Assembly: GCA_964035545.1 (NCBI GenBank)
Contig: OZ037768.1
Location: 14,756,175 to 14,820,174 of the forward strand
DNA length: 64,000 bases
Direction: 5' to 3'
From: Bugula neritina
Taxonomy: Eukaryota; Bryozoa; Gymnolaemata; Cheilostomatida; Bugulidae
A program made the position numbers and the translations under genes. Every line of letters begins with the position of its first letter. Position 1 is the first letter of the stretch. Positions 30,101 to 45,750 of the stretch are shown piece by piece. The notes under the pieces are model-generated. The model did no database searches. It was given only the letters and a program-made list of their open reading frames with translations, and was not told the DNA's origin.

Positions 30101-33100
30101 CTGAAATACACTGCAACATACTGTAATATACTGCAAGATACTGCAACATACTGAAACACATTGTAAGATACTGAAATGCATTGCAACATACCGCAACATA
30201 CTGCAACGTATTGAAATACACTGTAACATATTGAAAAACACTGCAACACATTGAAATATACTGCAACATACTGAAATATACTGCAAGATACTGCAAAATA
30301 CTGAAATTCATTGTGAGATACCTAAATACACTGCAACATACTGAAATACACTGTAACATACTGAAATACACTGCAACATACTGAAATATACTGCAAGATA
30401 CTGCAACATACTGAAACACATTGTAAGATACTGAAATGCACTGCAACATACCGCAACATACTGCAACGTATTGAAATACACTGTAACATATTGAAAAACA
30501 CTGCAACACATTGAAATATACTGCAACATACTGAAATATACTGCAAGATACTGCAAAATACTGAAATACATTGTGAGATACCTAAATACACTGCAACATA
30601 CTGCAACATACTGCAACATATTGAAATACACTGTAACATATTGAAAAACACTGCAACACATTGAAATATACCGCAACATACCGAAGTATATGGTAGCCTA
30701 CTGAAATATACTGCGACATACTGAAATACACTGTAACGTACTAAAATACACTGCAACATACTGAAATACACTGTAACATATTAAAATACACTGCAACACA
30801 CTGAAATATACTGAAACATACCGAAATATATGGTAACCCACTGAAATATGTGGCAAACCACTGAAATAGACTGCAACATACTGCAACATAATGAAGTATA
30901 CTGCAACAGACTGAAATATACGGCAAGAAACTGCAACACACCGAAATACACTGTAACATACTGAAGTACACTGCAACATACTGAAATATACTGCATGATA
31001 CTGCAACATACTGATACACATGTAAGATACTGAAATACACTGCAACATACCGCAACATACTGCAACGTATTGAAATACACTGTAACATATTGAAAAACAC
31101 TGCAACACATTGAAATATACTGCAACATACTGAAACATACGGCAACATACTGAAATTTACTGCGACACATTGAAATATAGTGCAACATACTGAAATATAC
31201 TGTAGCATACTGAAATACACTGCAATACACTGAAGTATACTGTAATATACAGGAACGTACTGTAACATACTGAAACATACGGCAACATACTAAAATATAC
31301 TGCGACACATTGAAAGATCCTGCAACATACTGAAATACACCGTAACATACTAAACTCCACTGCGACATTCTGAAATACACTGTAACACATTAAAATACAC
31401 TGCAACACATTGAATTATACTGAAATACATCGTAGGATACTGAAATACACTGCAAGATATTGCAACATAATGGAATATATGGTAACCTACTGAAATATGT
31501 TGAAAACTACTGAAATATACTGCAACATAATGCAACATAATGAAAGATACTGCAACATACTGATATAAACTGCAAGATACTGCAACATACTGAAATACAC
31601 TGCAACACACTAAGGTATACTGTAACATACACAAATTTACTGTAACATACTGAAACATGCCGCAGCATTTATAATATACTGCAACAGATTGAAATATACT
31701 GCACCATACTGAAATATGCTGTAGCATACTGAAATACACTGCAACACACTGAAGTATACTGTAACATACAGAAATGTACTGTAAAATACTGAAATATACT
31801 TCAACATACTGAAAACTACCTAAAAATATTGAAACATACTGATATACACTGAAACATACTGAAATACACTGCAACACATTGGAATATACTGCAACATACT
31901 GAAATATATGGTAACCTACTGAAGTATGTTGCAAACAACTGAAATATACTGCAACATACTGAAATACGCCAGAACATACTGAAATACACTGCAACATACT
32001 GAAATACACTGTAACAAATTGAAATACACTGCAACACACTGAAATATACTGAAACATACCGAAATATAAGGTAACCTACCGAAATATGTTGCAAACCACT
32101 GAAACATACTGCATAATCCTGCAACAAAATGAAATAAACGGTAACACTGAAGCATACTGCAATATACTGAAATACACTGTAACATACTAAGATATACTGC
32201 AACATACCGAAATATATGGTAACCTACTGAAATATGTTGCAAACGACTGAAATATACTGCAACATACTGCAACATATTGAAGTATACTGCAACATACTGA
32301 AATATACTGCAAGATACTGCAACATACTGAAATACACTGTAACATACTGAAATACACTGCAACATACTGAAATATACTGCAAGATACTGCAACATACTGA
32401 AACACATTGTAAGATACTGAAATGCACTGCAACATACTGCAACATACTGCAACGTATTGAAATACACTGTAACATATTGAAAAACACTGCAACACGTTGA
32501 AATATACTGCAACATACTGAAATACACTGCAAGATACTGCAAAATACTGAAATACATTGTGAGATACCTAAATACACTGCAACATACTGCAACTTACTGC
32601 AACATATTGAAATCCACTGTAACATATTGAAAAACACTGCAACACATTGAAATATACCGCAACATACCGAAGTATATGGTAGCCTACTGAAATATACTGC
32701 GACATACTGAAATACACTGTAACGTACTAAAATACACTGCAACATACTGAAATACACTGTAACATATTAAAATACACTGCAACACACTGAAATATACTGA
32801 AACATACCGAAATATATGGTAACCCACTGAAATATGTTGCAAACCACTGAAATAGACTGCAACATACTGCAACATAATGAAGTATACTGCAACAGACTGA
32901 AATATACGGCAAGAAACTGCAACACACCGAAATACACTGTAACATACTGAAGTACACTGCAACATACTGAAATATACTGCATGATACTGCAACATACTGA
33001 TACACATTGTAAGATACTGAAATACACTGCAACATACCGCAACATACTGCAACGTATTGAAATACACTGTAACATATTGAAAAACACTGCAACACATTGA

Positions 33101-33336
33101 AATATACTGCAACATACTGAAACATACGGCAACATACTGAAATATACTGCGACACATTGAAATATAGTGCAACATACTGAAATATGCTGTAGCATACTGA
33201 AATACACTGCAATACACTGAAGTATACTGTAATATACAGGAACGTACTGTAACATACTGAAACATACGGCAACATACTAAAATATACTACGACACATTGA
33301 AAGATCCTGCAACATACTGAAATACACTGTAACATA
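30101..33336. repeat. 3236-bp higher-order repeat B, copy 2 (B2)
   Basis: This copy is colinear with B1 across its full length, with few substitutions (for example GAAATTCATT near 30305 in B2 only). The nonamer GATACACAT is at 31013-31021. It contains the same 260-bp duplication at its left end and the 139-bp segment at about 31610-31750 that copy B3 lacks. Confidence 0.9.
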
Positions 33337-35600
33337 CTGAAATACACTGCAACATACTGTAATATACTGCAAGATACTGCAACATACTGAAACACATTGT
33401 AAGATACTGAAATGCATTGCAACATACCGCAACATACTGCAACGTATTGAAATACACTGTAACATATTGAAAAACACTGCAACACATTGAAATATACTGC
33501 AACATACTGAAATATACTGCAAGATACTGCAAAATACTGAAATACATTGTGAGATACCTAAATACACTGCAACATACTGAAATACACTGTAACATACTGA
33601 AATACACTGCAACATACTGAAATATACTGCAAGATACTGCAACATACTGAAACACATTGTAAGATACTGAAATGCACTGCAACATACCGCAACATACTGC
33701 AACGTATTGAAATACACTGTAACATATTGAAAAACACTGCAACACATTGAAATATACTGCAACATACTGAAATATACTGCAAGATACTGCAAAATACTGA
33801 AATACATTGTGAGATACCTAAATACACTGCAACATACGGCAACATACTGCAACATATTGAAATACACTGTAACATATTGAAAAACACTGCAACACATTGA
33901 AATATACCGCAACATACCGAAGTATATGGTAGCCTACTGAAATATACTGCGACATACTGAAATACACTGTAACGTACTAAAATACACTGCAACATACTGA
34001 AATACACTGTAACATATTAAAATACACTGCAACACACTGAAATATACTGAAACATACCGAAATATATGGTAACCCACTGAAATATGTGGCAAACCACTGA
34101 AATAGACTGCAACATACTGCAACATAATGAAGTATACTGCAACAGACTGAAATATACGGCAAGAAACTGCAACACACCGAAATACACTGTAACATACTGA
34201 AGTACACTGCAACATACTGAAATATACTGCATGATACTGCAACATACTGATACACATGTAAGATACTGAAATACACTGCAACATACCGCAACATACTGCA
34301 ACGTATTGAAATACACTGTAACATATTGAGAAACACTGCAACACATTGAAATATACTGCAACATACTGAAACATACGGCAACATACTGAAATTTACTGCG
34401 ACACATTGAAATATAGTGCAACATACTGAAATATACTGTAGCATACTGAAATACACTGCAATACACTGAAGTATACTGTAATATACAGGAACGTACTGTA
34501 ACATACTGAAACATACGGCAACATACTAAAATATACTGCGACACATTGAAAGATCCTGCAACATACTGAAATACACCGTAACATACTAAACTCCACTGCG
34601 ACATTCTGAAATACACTGTAACACATTAAAATACACTGCAACACATTGAATTATACTGAAATACATCGTAGGATACTGAAATACACTGCAAGATATTGCA
34701 ACATAATGGAATATATGGTAACCTACTGAAATATGTTGAAAACTACTGAAATATACTGCAACATAATGCAACATAATGAAAGATACTGCAACATACTGAT
34801 ATAAACTGCAAGATACTGCAACATACTGAAATACACTGCAACACACTGAAGTATACTGTAATATACAGAAATGTACTGTAAAATACTGAAATATACTTCA
34901 ACATACTGAAAACTACCTAAAAATATTGAAACATACTGATATACACTGAAACATACTGAAATACACTGCAACACATTGGAATATACTGCAACATACTGAA
35001 ATATATGGTAACCTACTGAAGTATGTTGCAAACAACTGAAATATACTGCAACATACTGAAATAAGCCAGAACATACTGAAATACACTGCAACATACTGAA
35101 ATACACTGTAACAAATTGAAATACACTGCAACACACTGAAATATACTGAAACATACCGAAATATAAGGTAACCTACTGAAATATGTTGCAAACCACTGAA
35201 ACATCCTGCATAATCCTGCAACAAAATGAAATAAACGGTAACACTGAAGCATACTGCAATATACTGAAATACACTGTAACATACTAAGACATACTGCAAC
35301 ATACCGAAATATATGGTAACCTACTGAAATATGTTGCAAACGACTGAAATATACTGCAACATACCGCAACATATTGAAGTATACGGCAACATACTGAAAT
35401 ATACTGCAAGATACTGCAACATACTGAAATACACTGTAACATACTGAAATACACTGCAACATACTGAAATATACTGCAAGATACTGCAACATACTGAAAC
35501 ACATTGTAAGATACTGAAATACACTGCAACATACCGCAACATACTGCAACGTATTGAAATACACTGTAACATATTGAAAAACACTGCAACACATTGAAAT
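33337..35600. repeat. 3236-bp higher-order repeat B, partial copy 3 (B3)
   Basis: The copy follows B2 at offset 3236 until about 34840. A 139-bp segment (14 monomers, one of them the 9-bp GCAGCATTT) is then missing, and the alignment continues at offset 3097 to about 35600. There the sequence switches to A-like monomers (CATACTAAAACATACGG). The 9-bp GATACACAT is at 34249-34257. Confidence 0.87.
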
Positions 35601-37450
35601 ATACTGCAACATACTAAAACATACGGCAACATACTGAAATATACTGCGACACATTGAAATATAGTGCAACATACTGAAATATGCTGTAGCATACTGAAAT
35701 ACACTGCAATACACTCAAGTATACTGTAATATACAGAAACGTACTGTAACATACTGAAACATACGGCAACATACTAAAATATACTGCGACACATTGAAAC
35801 ATACTGCAACATACTGAAATACACCAAAACATACTAAACTCCACTGCAACAATCTGAAATACACTGTAACACATTGAAATACACTGCAACACAGTGAATT
35901 ACACTGAAATACATTGTAAGATACGGAAACACACTGCAACATACTGCAACATAATGAAATATACGGTAACCTACTGAAATATGTTGAAAACTACTGAAAT
36001 ATACTGCAACATTATGCAACATAATGAAAGATACTGCAATATACTGAAATAAACTGCAAGATACTGCAACATACTGAAATACACTGTAACATACTGAAAT
36101 ACACTGTAACATATTGAAATACACTGCGACATACTGCAACATACTGAAAAACGCTGTAACATATTGAAATACACTGCAACACATTGAAATATTCCGCAAC
36201 ATACCGAAATATATGGTAACCTAATGAGATATACTGTAACACGTTGAAGTACACTGCAATATACTGAAATACACTGCAACACACTAAATTATACTGTAAT
36301 TTACAGAAATGTATTGCAACATACTGGAATATACTGCAAGATACTGCAACATACTGAAATATACTGCATGATACTGCAACATACTGATACACATTGTAAG
36401 ATACTGAAATGCACTGCAACATACTGAAATATACTGCATGATACTGCAACATACTCATACACATTGTAAGATACTGAAATACACTGCAACAAACCGCAAC
36501 ATACTGCAACGTATTGAAATACACTGTAACATATTGAAAAACACTGCAACACATTGAAATATACTGCAACATACTGAAACATACGGCAACATACTGAAAT
36601 GTACTGCGACACATTGAAATATAGTGCAACATACTGAAATATGCTGTAGCATACTGAAATACACTGCAATACACTGAAGTATACTGTAATATACCGAATT
36701 GTACTGTAACATACTGAAACATACGGTAACATACTAAAATAAACTGCTACACATTGAAATATACTGCAACATACTGAAATACACCGTAACATACTGAAAT
36801 ACACTGCAACATACTGAAATACACTGTAACATATTGAAATACACTGCAACACACTGAAATATACTGAAACATACCGAAATATTTGGTAACCTACTGAAAT
36901 ATGTTGCAAACCACTGAAACATACTGCATCATCCTGCAACAAAATGAAATATACGGTAACACTGAAGCATACTGCAATATACTGAAATATACTGTAACAT
37001 ACTAAGACATACTGCAACATACCGAAAAATATGGTTACCTACTGAAATATGTTACAAACTACTGAAACATACTGCAACATACTGCAACATAATGAAATAT
37101 ACTGCAACATAATGAAATATACTGCAACATACTGAAAAATACTGCAAGTTACTGCAAAATACTGAAATACATTGTAAGATACCTAAATACACTGCAACAT
37201 ACTGCAACATACTGCAACATATTGAAATACACGGTAACATATTGAAAAACACTGCAACACATTGAAATATACCGCAACATACCGAAGTATATGGTAGCCT
37301 ACTGAAATATGCTGCGACATACTGAAATACACTGTAACGTACTGAAATACACTGCAACATACTGAAATACACTGTAACATATTAAAATACACTGCAACAC
37401 ACTGAAATATACTGAAACATACCGAAATATATGGTAACCCACTGAAATAT
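35600..37450. repeat. A-like segment inserted after array B
   Basis: From about 35600 the sequence matches the middle of repeat A (A1 1296-3700) and A4 rather than B. The segment 35284-36300 recurs at 58617-59633 (offset 23333). After that the distal copy has 110 bp more, and the match resumes at offset 23443 (36455 to 59898). It lacks the A8 marker, so it resembles A4 more than A1-A3. No gene is present. Confidence 0.8.
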
Positions 37451-40400
37451 GTTGCAAACCACTGAAATATACTGCAACATTCTGCAACATAATGAAGTAT
37501 ACTGCAACAGACTGAAACATACTGCAACATACTTAAATACACTGTAACATATTGAAATACACTGCAACACACTGAAATATACTGAAACATACCGAAATAT
37601 ATGGTAACCTACTGAAATATGTTGCAAACCACTGAAACATACTGCATCATCCTGCAACAAAATGAAGTATACGGTAACACTGAAGCATACTGCAACATAC
37701 TGTAACATACTAAGACATACTGCAACATACCGAAAAATATGGTAACCTACTGAAATATGTTACAAACTATTGAAATATACTGCAGCATACTGCAACATAA
37801 TGAAATATACTGCAACATACTGAAAGATACTGCAACATACTGAAATACACTATAGAATACCGAAATATACTGCAACATACTGAAATATACTGCAAGATAC
37901 TGCAAAACACTGAAATACATTGTAAGATACCTAAATACACTGCAACATACTGCAACATACTGCAACATATTGAAATACACTGTAACATATTGAAAAACAC
38001 TGCAACACATTGAAATATACTGCAACATACTGAAACATACGGCAACATACTGAAATATACTGCGACACATTGAAATATAGTGCAACATACTGAAATATGC
38101 TGTAGCATACTGAAATACACTGCAATACACTGAAGTATACTGTAATATACAGGAACGTACTGTAACATACTGAAACATACGGCAACATACTAAAATATAC
38201 TGCGACACATTGAAAGATCCTGCAACATACTGAAATACACCGTAACATACTAAACTCCACTGCGACATTCTGAAATACACTGTAACACATTAAAATACAC
38301 TGCAACACATTGAATTATACTGAAATACATCGTAGGATACTGAAATACACTGCAAGATATTGCAACATAATGGAATATATGGTAACCTACTGAAATATGT
38401 TGAAAACTACTGAAATATACTGCAACATAATGCAACATAATGAAAGATACTGCAACATACTGATATAAACTGCAAGATACTGCAAAATACTGAAATACAT
38501 TGTGAGATACCTAAATACACTGCAACATACTGCAACATACTGCAACATATTGAAATACACTGTAACATATTGAAAAACACTGCATCACATTGAAATATAC
38601 CGCAACATACCGAAGTATATGGTAGCCTACTGAAATATACTGCGACATACTGAAATACACTGTAACGTACTAAAATACACTGCAACATACTGAAATACAC
38701 TGTAACATATTAAAATACACTGCAACACACTGAAATATACTGAAACATACCGAAATATATGGTAACCCACTGAAATATGTTGCAAACCACTGAAATAGAC
38801 TGCAACATACTGCAACATAATGAAGTATACTGCAACAGACTGAAATATACGGCAAGAAACTGCAACACACCGAAATACACTGTAACATACTGAAGTACAC
38901 TGCAATATACTGATATATACTGCATGATACTGCAACATACTGATACACATTGTAAGATACTGAAATACACTGCAACATACCGCAACATACTGCAACGTAT
39001 TGAAATACACTGTAACATATTGAAAAACACTGCAACACATTGAAATATACTGCAACATACTGAAACATACGGCAACATACTGAAATATACTGCGACACAT
39101 TGAAATATAGTGCAACATACTGAAATATGCTGTAGCATACTGAAATACACTGCAATACACTGAAGTATACTGTAATATACAGGAACGTACAGTAACATAC
39201 TGAAACATACGCAACATACTAAAATATACTGCGACACATTGAAAGATCCTGCAACATACTGAAATATACCGTAACATACTAAACTCCACTGCGACATTCT
39301 GAAATACACTGTAACACATTAAAATACACTGCAACACATTGAATTACACTGAAATACATCGTAGGATACTGAAATACACTGCAAGATATTGCAACATAAT
39401 GGAATATATGGTAACCTACTGAAATATGTTGAAAACTACTGAAATATACTGCAACATAATGCAACATAATGAAAGATACTGCAACATACTGATATAAACT
39501 GCAAGATACTGCAACATACTGAAATACACTGCAACACACTAAGGTATACTGTAACATACACAAATTTACTGTAACATACTGAAACATGCCGCAGCATTTA
39601 TGATATACTGCAACAGATTGAAATATACTGCACCATACTGAAATATGCTGTAGCATACTGAAATACACTGCAACACACTGAAGTATACTGTAATATACAG
39701 AAATGTACTGTAAAATACTGAAATATACTTCAACATACTGAAAACTACCTAAAAATATTGAAACATACTGATATACACTGAAACATACTGAAATACACTG
39801 CAACACATTGGAATATACTGCAACATACTTAAATATATGGTAACCTACTGAAGTATGTTGCAAACAACTGAAATATACTGCAACATACTGAAATACGCCA
39901 GAACATACTGAAATACACTGCAACATACTGAAATACACTGTAACAAATTGAAATACACTGCAACACACTGAAATATACTGAAACATACCGAAATATAAGG
40001 TAACCTACTGAAATATGTTGCAAACCACTGAAACATACTGCATAATCCTGCAACAAAATGAAATAAACGGTAACACTGAAGCATACTGCAATATACTGAA
40101 ATACACTGTAACATACTAAGACGTACTGCAACATACCGAAATATATGGTAACCTACTGAAATATGTTGCAAACGACTGAAATATACTGCAACATACTGCA
40201 ACATATTGAAGTATACTGCAACATACTGAAATATACTGCAAGATACTGCAACATACTGAAACACATTGTAAGATACTGAAATGCACTGCAACATGCCGCA
40301 ACATACTGCAACGTATTGAAATACACTGTAACATATTGAAAAACACTGCAACACGTTGAAATATACTGCAACATACTGAAATACACTGCAAGATACTGCA

Positions 40401-40565
40401 AAATACTGAAATACATTGTGAGATACCTAAATACACTGCAACATACTGCAACATACTGCAACATATTGAAATCCACTGTAACATATTGAAAAACACTGCA
40501 ACACATTGAAATATACCGCAACATACCGAAGTATATGGTAGCCTACTGAAATATACTGCGACATA
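37450..40565. repeat. Mosaic of A-, B- and C-type fragments
   Basis: Several joins can be placed. Sequence at 37450-38300 resembles the left part of repeat C and of the 24.7-25.4 kb region. Sequence at 38475-39310 matches 25590-26430 at offset 12884; the offset falls to 12883 after a 9-bp monomer, GAAACATAC, at 39202-39210. Sequence at 39300-40250 matches 43634-44580 at offset 4333. A 60-bp loss near 40260 follows. No gene is present. Confidence 0.75.
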
Positions 40566-43500
40566 CTGAAATACACTGCAATACACTGAAGCATTCTGTA
40601 ATATACAGAAACGTACTGTAACATACTGAAACATACGGCAACATACTAAAATATACTGCGACACATTGAAACATACTGCAACATACTGAAATACACCAAA
40701 ACATACTAAACTCCCCTGCAACATTCTGAAATACACTGTAACACATTGAAATACACTGCAACACAGTGAATTACACTGAAATACATTGTAAGATACGGAA
40801 ACACACTGCAACATACTGCAACATAATGAAATATATGGTAACCTACTGAAATATGTTGAAAACTACTGAAATATACTGCAACATTATGCAACATAATGAA
40901 AGATACTGCAATATACTGAAATAAACTGCAAGATACTGCAACATACTGAAATACACTGTAACATACTGAAATACACTGTAACATATTGAAATACACTGCG
41001 ACATACTGCAACATACTGAAAAACGCTGTAACATATTGAAATACACTGCAAGACATTGAAATATTCCGCAACATACCGAAATATATGGTAACCTAATGAG
41101 ATATACTGTAACACGTTGAAGTACACTGCAACATACTGAAATACACTGCAACACACTAAATTATACTGTAATTTACAGAAATGTACTGCAACATACTGGA
41201 ATATACTGCAAGATACTGCAACATACTGAAATACACTGTAACATACTGCAATACACTGCAACATACTGAAATATACTGCATGATACTGCAACATACTGAT
41301 ACACATTGTAAGATACTGAAATGCACTGCAACATACTGAAATATACTGCATGATACTGCAACATACTCATACACATTGTAAGATACTGAAATACACTGCA
41401 ACATACCGCAACATACTGCAACGTATTGAAATACACTGTAACATATTGAAAAACACTGCAACACATTGAAATATACTGCAACATACTGAAACATACGGCA
41501 ACATACTGAAATGTACTGCGACACATTGAAATATAGTGCAACATACTGAAATATGCTGTAGCATACTGAAATACACTGCAATACACTGAAGTATACTGTA
41601 ATATATAGAATTGTACTGTAACATACTGAAACATACGGTAACATATTAAAATATACTGCGACACATTGAAATATACTGCAACATACTGAAATACACCGTA
41701 ACATACTGAAATACACTGCAACATACTGAAATGCACTGTAACATATTGAAATACACTGCAACACACTGAAATATACTGAAACATACCGAAATATATGGTA
41801 ACCTACTGAAATATGTTGCAAACCACTGAAACATACTGCATCATCCTGCAACAAAATTAAATATACGGTAACACTGAAGCATACTGCAATATACTGAAAT
41901 ATACTGTAACATACAAAGACACACTGCAACATACCGAAAAATATGGTAACCTACTGAAATATGTTACAAACTACTGAAACATACTGCAACATACTGCAAC
42001 ATAATGAAATATACCGCAACATAATGAAATATACTGCAACATACTGAAAGATACTGCAAGTTACTGCAAAATACTGAAATACATTGTAAGATACCTAAAT
42101 ACACTGCAACATACTGCAACATACTGCAACATATTGAAATACACTGTAACATATTGAAAAACACTGCAACACATTGAAATATACCGCAACATACCGAAGT
42201 ATATGGTAGCCTACTGAAATATACTGCGACATACTGAAATACACTGTAACGTACTGAAATACACTGCAACATACTGAAATGCACTGTAACATATTAAAAT
42301 ACACTGCAACACACTGAAATATACTGAAACATACCGAAATATATGGTAACCCACTGAAATATGTTGCAAACCACTGAAATATACTGCAACATACTGCAAC
42401 ATAATGAAGTATACTGCAACAGACTGAAATATACTGCAACATACTGAAATACACTGTAACATATTGAAATACACTGCAACACACTGAAATATACTGAAAC
42501 ATACTGAAATATATGGTAACCTACTGAAATATGTTGCAAACCACTGAAACATACTGCATCATCCTGCAACAAAATGAAGTATACGGTAACACTGAAGCAT
42601 ACTGCAACATACTGTAACATACTAAGACATACTCCAACATACCGAAAAATATGGTAACCTACTGAAATATGTTAAAAACTATTGAAATATACTGCAGCAT
42701 ACTGCAACATAATGGAATATACTGCAACATACTGAAAGATACTGCAACATACTGAAATACACTATAGAATACCGAAATATACTGCAACATACTGAAATAT
42801 ACTGCAAGATACTGCAAAATACTGAAATACATTGTGAGATACCTAAATACACTGCAACATACTGCAACATACTGCAACATATTGAAATACACTGTAACAT
42901 ATTGAAAAACACTGCATCACATTGAAATATACCGCAACATACCGAAGTATATGGTAGCCTACTGAAATATACTGCGACATACTGAATTACACTGTAACGT
43001 ACTAAAATACACTGCAACATACTGAAATACACTGTAACATATTAAAATACACTGCAACACACTGAAATATACTTAAACATACCGAAATATATAGTAACCC
43101 ACTGAAATATGTTGCAAACCACTGAAATAGACTGCAACATACTGCAACATAATGAAGTATACTGCAACAGACTGAAATATACGGCAAGAAACTGCAACAC
43201 ACCGAAATACACTGTAACATACTGAAGTACACTGCAATATACTGATATATACTGCATGATACTGCAACATACTGATACACATTGTAAGATACTGAAATGC
43301 ACTGCAACATACCGCAACATACTGCAACGTATTGAAATACACTGTAACATATTGAAAAACACTGCAACACATTGAAATATACTGCAACATACTGAAACAT
43401 ACGGCAACATACTGAAATATACTGCGACACATTGAAATATAGTGCAACATACTGAAATATGCTGTAGCATACTGAAATACACTGCAATACACTGAAGTAT

Positions 43501-43666
43501 ACTGTAATATACAGGAACGTACTGTAACATACTGAAACATACGGCAACATACTAAAATATACTGCGACACATTGAAAGATCCTTCAACATACTGAAATAT
43601 ACCGTAACATACTAAACTCCACTGCGACATTCTGAAATACACTGTAACACATTAAAATACACTGCA
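40566..43666. repeat. 3.1-kb dispersed duplicate of 23350-26450
   Basis: Landmarks keep an offset of exactly 17216 bp across the segment: 23490 and 40706, 23627 and 40843, 23940 and 41156, 24748 and 41964, 25443 and 42659, 25826 and 43042. Differences are scattered substitutions, and no net indel was found. The two copies are separated by array B, so this is not part of a simple tandem array. Confidence 0.85.
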
Positions 43667-45750
43667 ACACATTGAATTATACTGAAATACATCGTAGGAT
43701 ACTGAAATACACTGCAAGATATTGCAACATAATGGAATATATGGTAACCTACTGAAATATGTTGAAAACTACTGAAATATACTGCAACATAATGCAACAT
43801 AATGAAAGATACTGCAACATACTGATATAAACTGCAAGATACTGCAACATACTGAAATACACTGCAACACACTAAGATATACTGTAACATACACAAATTT
43901 ACTGTAACATACTGAAACATGCCGCAGCATTTATAATATACTGCAACAGATTGAAATATACTGCACCATACTGAAATATGCTGTAGCATACTGAAATACA
44001 CTGCAACACACTGAAGTATACTGTAATATACAAAAATGTACTGTAAAATACTGAAATATACTTCAACATACTGAAAACTACCTAAAAATATTGAAACATA
44101 CTGATATACACTGAAACATACTGAAATACACTGCAACACATTGGAATATAATGCAACATACTGAAATATATGGTAACCTACTGAAGTATGTTGCAAACAA
44201 CTGAAATATACTGCAACATACTGAAATACGCCAGAACATACTGAAATACACTGCAACATACTGAAATACACTGTAACAAATTGAAATACACTGCAAGACA
44301 CTGAAATATACTGAAACATACCGAAATATAAGGTAACCTACCGAAATATGTTGCAAACCACTGAAACATACTGCATAATCCTGCAACAAAATGAAATAAA
44401 CGGTAACACTGAAGCATACTGCAATATACTGAAATACACTGTAACATACTAAGACATACTGCAACATACCGAAATATATGGTAACCTACTGAAATATGTT
44501 GCAAACGACTGAAATATACTGCAACATACTGCAACATATTGAAGTATACTGCAACATACTGAAATATACTGCAAGATACTGCAACATACTGAAATACACT
44601 GTAACATACTGAAATACACTGCAACATACTGAAATATACTGCAAGATACTGCAACATACTGAAACACATTGTAAGATACTGAAATGCACTGCAACATAGC
44701 GCAACATACTGCAACGTATTGAAATACACTGTAACATATTGAAAAACACTGCAACACGTTGAAATATACTGCAACATACTGAAATACACTGCAAGATACT
44801 GCAAAACACTGAAATACATTGTGAGATACCTAAATACACTGCAACATACTGCAACATACTGCAACATATTGAAATCCACTGTAACATATTGAAAAACACT
44901 GCAACACATTGAAATATACCGCAACATACCGAAGTATATGGTAGCCTACTGAAATATACTGCGACATACTGAAATACACTGTAACGTACTAAAATACACT
45001 GCAACATACTGAAATACACTGTAACATATTAAAATACACTGCAACCCACTGAAATATACTGAAACATACCGAAATATATGGTAACCCACTGAAATATGTT
45101 GCAAACCACTGAAATAGACTGCAACATACTGCAACATAATGAAGTATACTTCAACAGACTGAAATATACGGCAAGAAACTGCAACACACCGAAATACACT
45201 GTAACATAATGAAGTACACTGCAACATACTGAAATATACTGCATGATACTGCAACATACTGATACACATTGTAAGATACTGAAATACACTGCAACATACC
45301 GCAACATACTTCAACGTATTGAAATACACTGTAACATATTGAAAAACACTGCAATACATTGAAATATACTGCAACATACTGAAACATACGGCAACATACT
45401 GAAATATACCGCGACACATTGAAATATAGTGCAACATACTGAAATATGCTGTAGCATACTGAAATACACTGCAATACACTGAAGTATACTGTAATATACA
45501 GGAACGTACTGTAACATACTGAAACATACGGCAACATACTAAAATATACTGCGACACATTGAAAGATCCTGCAAAATACTGAAATACACTGTAACATACT
45601 GAAATACACTGCAACATACTGAAATATACTCCAAGATACTGCAACATACTGAAACACATTGTAAGATACTGAAATGCACTGCAACATACCGCAACATACT
45701 GCAACGTATTGAAATACACTGTAACATATTGAAAAACACTGCAACACATT
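43612..45750. repeat. B-type segment duplicated from 28114-30250
   Basis: Landmarks match B1 at offset 15498 (28114 and 43612, 28951 and 44449, 28988 and 44486, 29448 and 44946). It includes the 139-bp segment with the ATTTATAATATACT join near 43928. Substitutions are more frequent than between B1 and B2, so this copy is older or has escaped homogenisation. Confidence 0.83.

Noticed and set aside
31660-31690. ATTTATAATATACT as a promoter TATA element or transposon scar
   Set aside because: It is a 9-bp monomer junction shared by all copies of the 139-bp segment. No target-site duplication, terminal inverted repeat or downstream gene was found.
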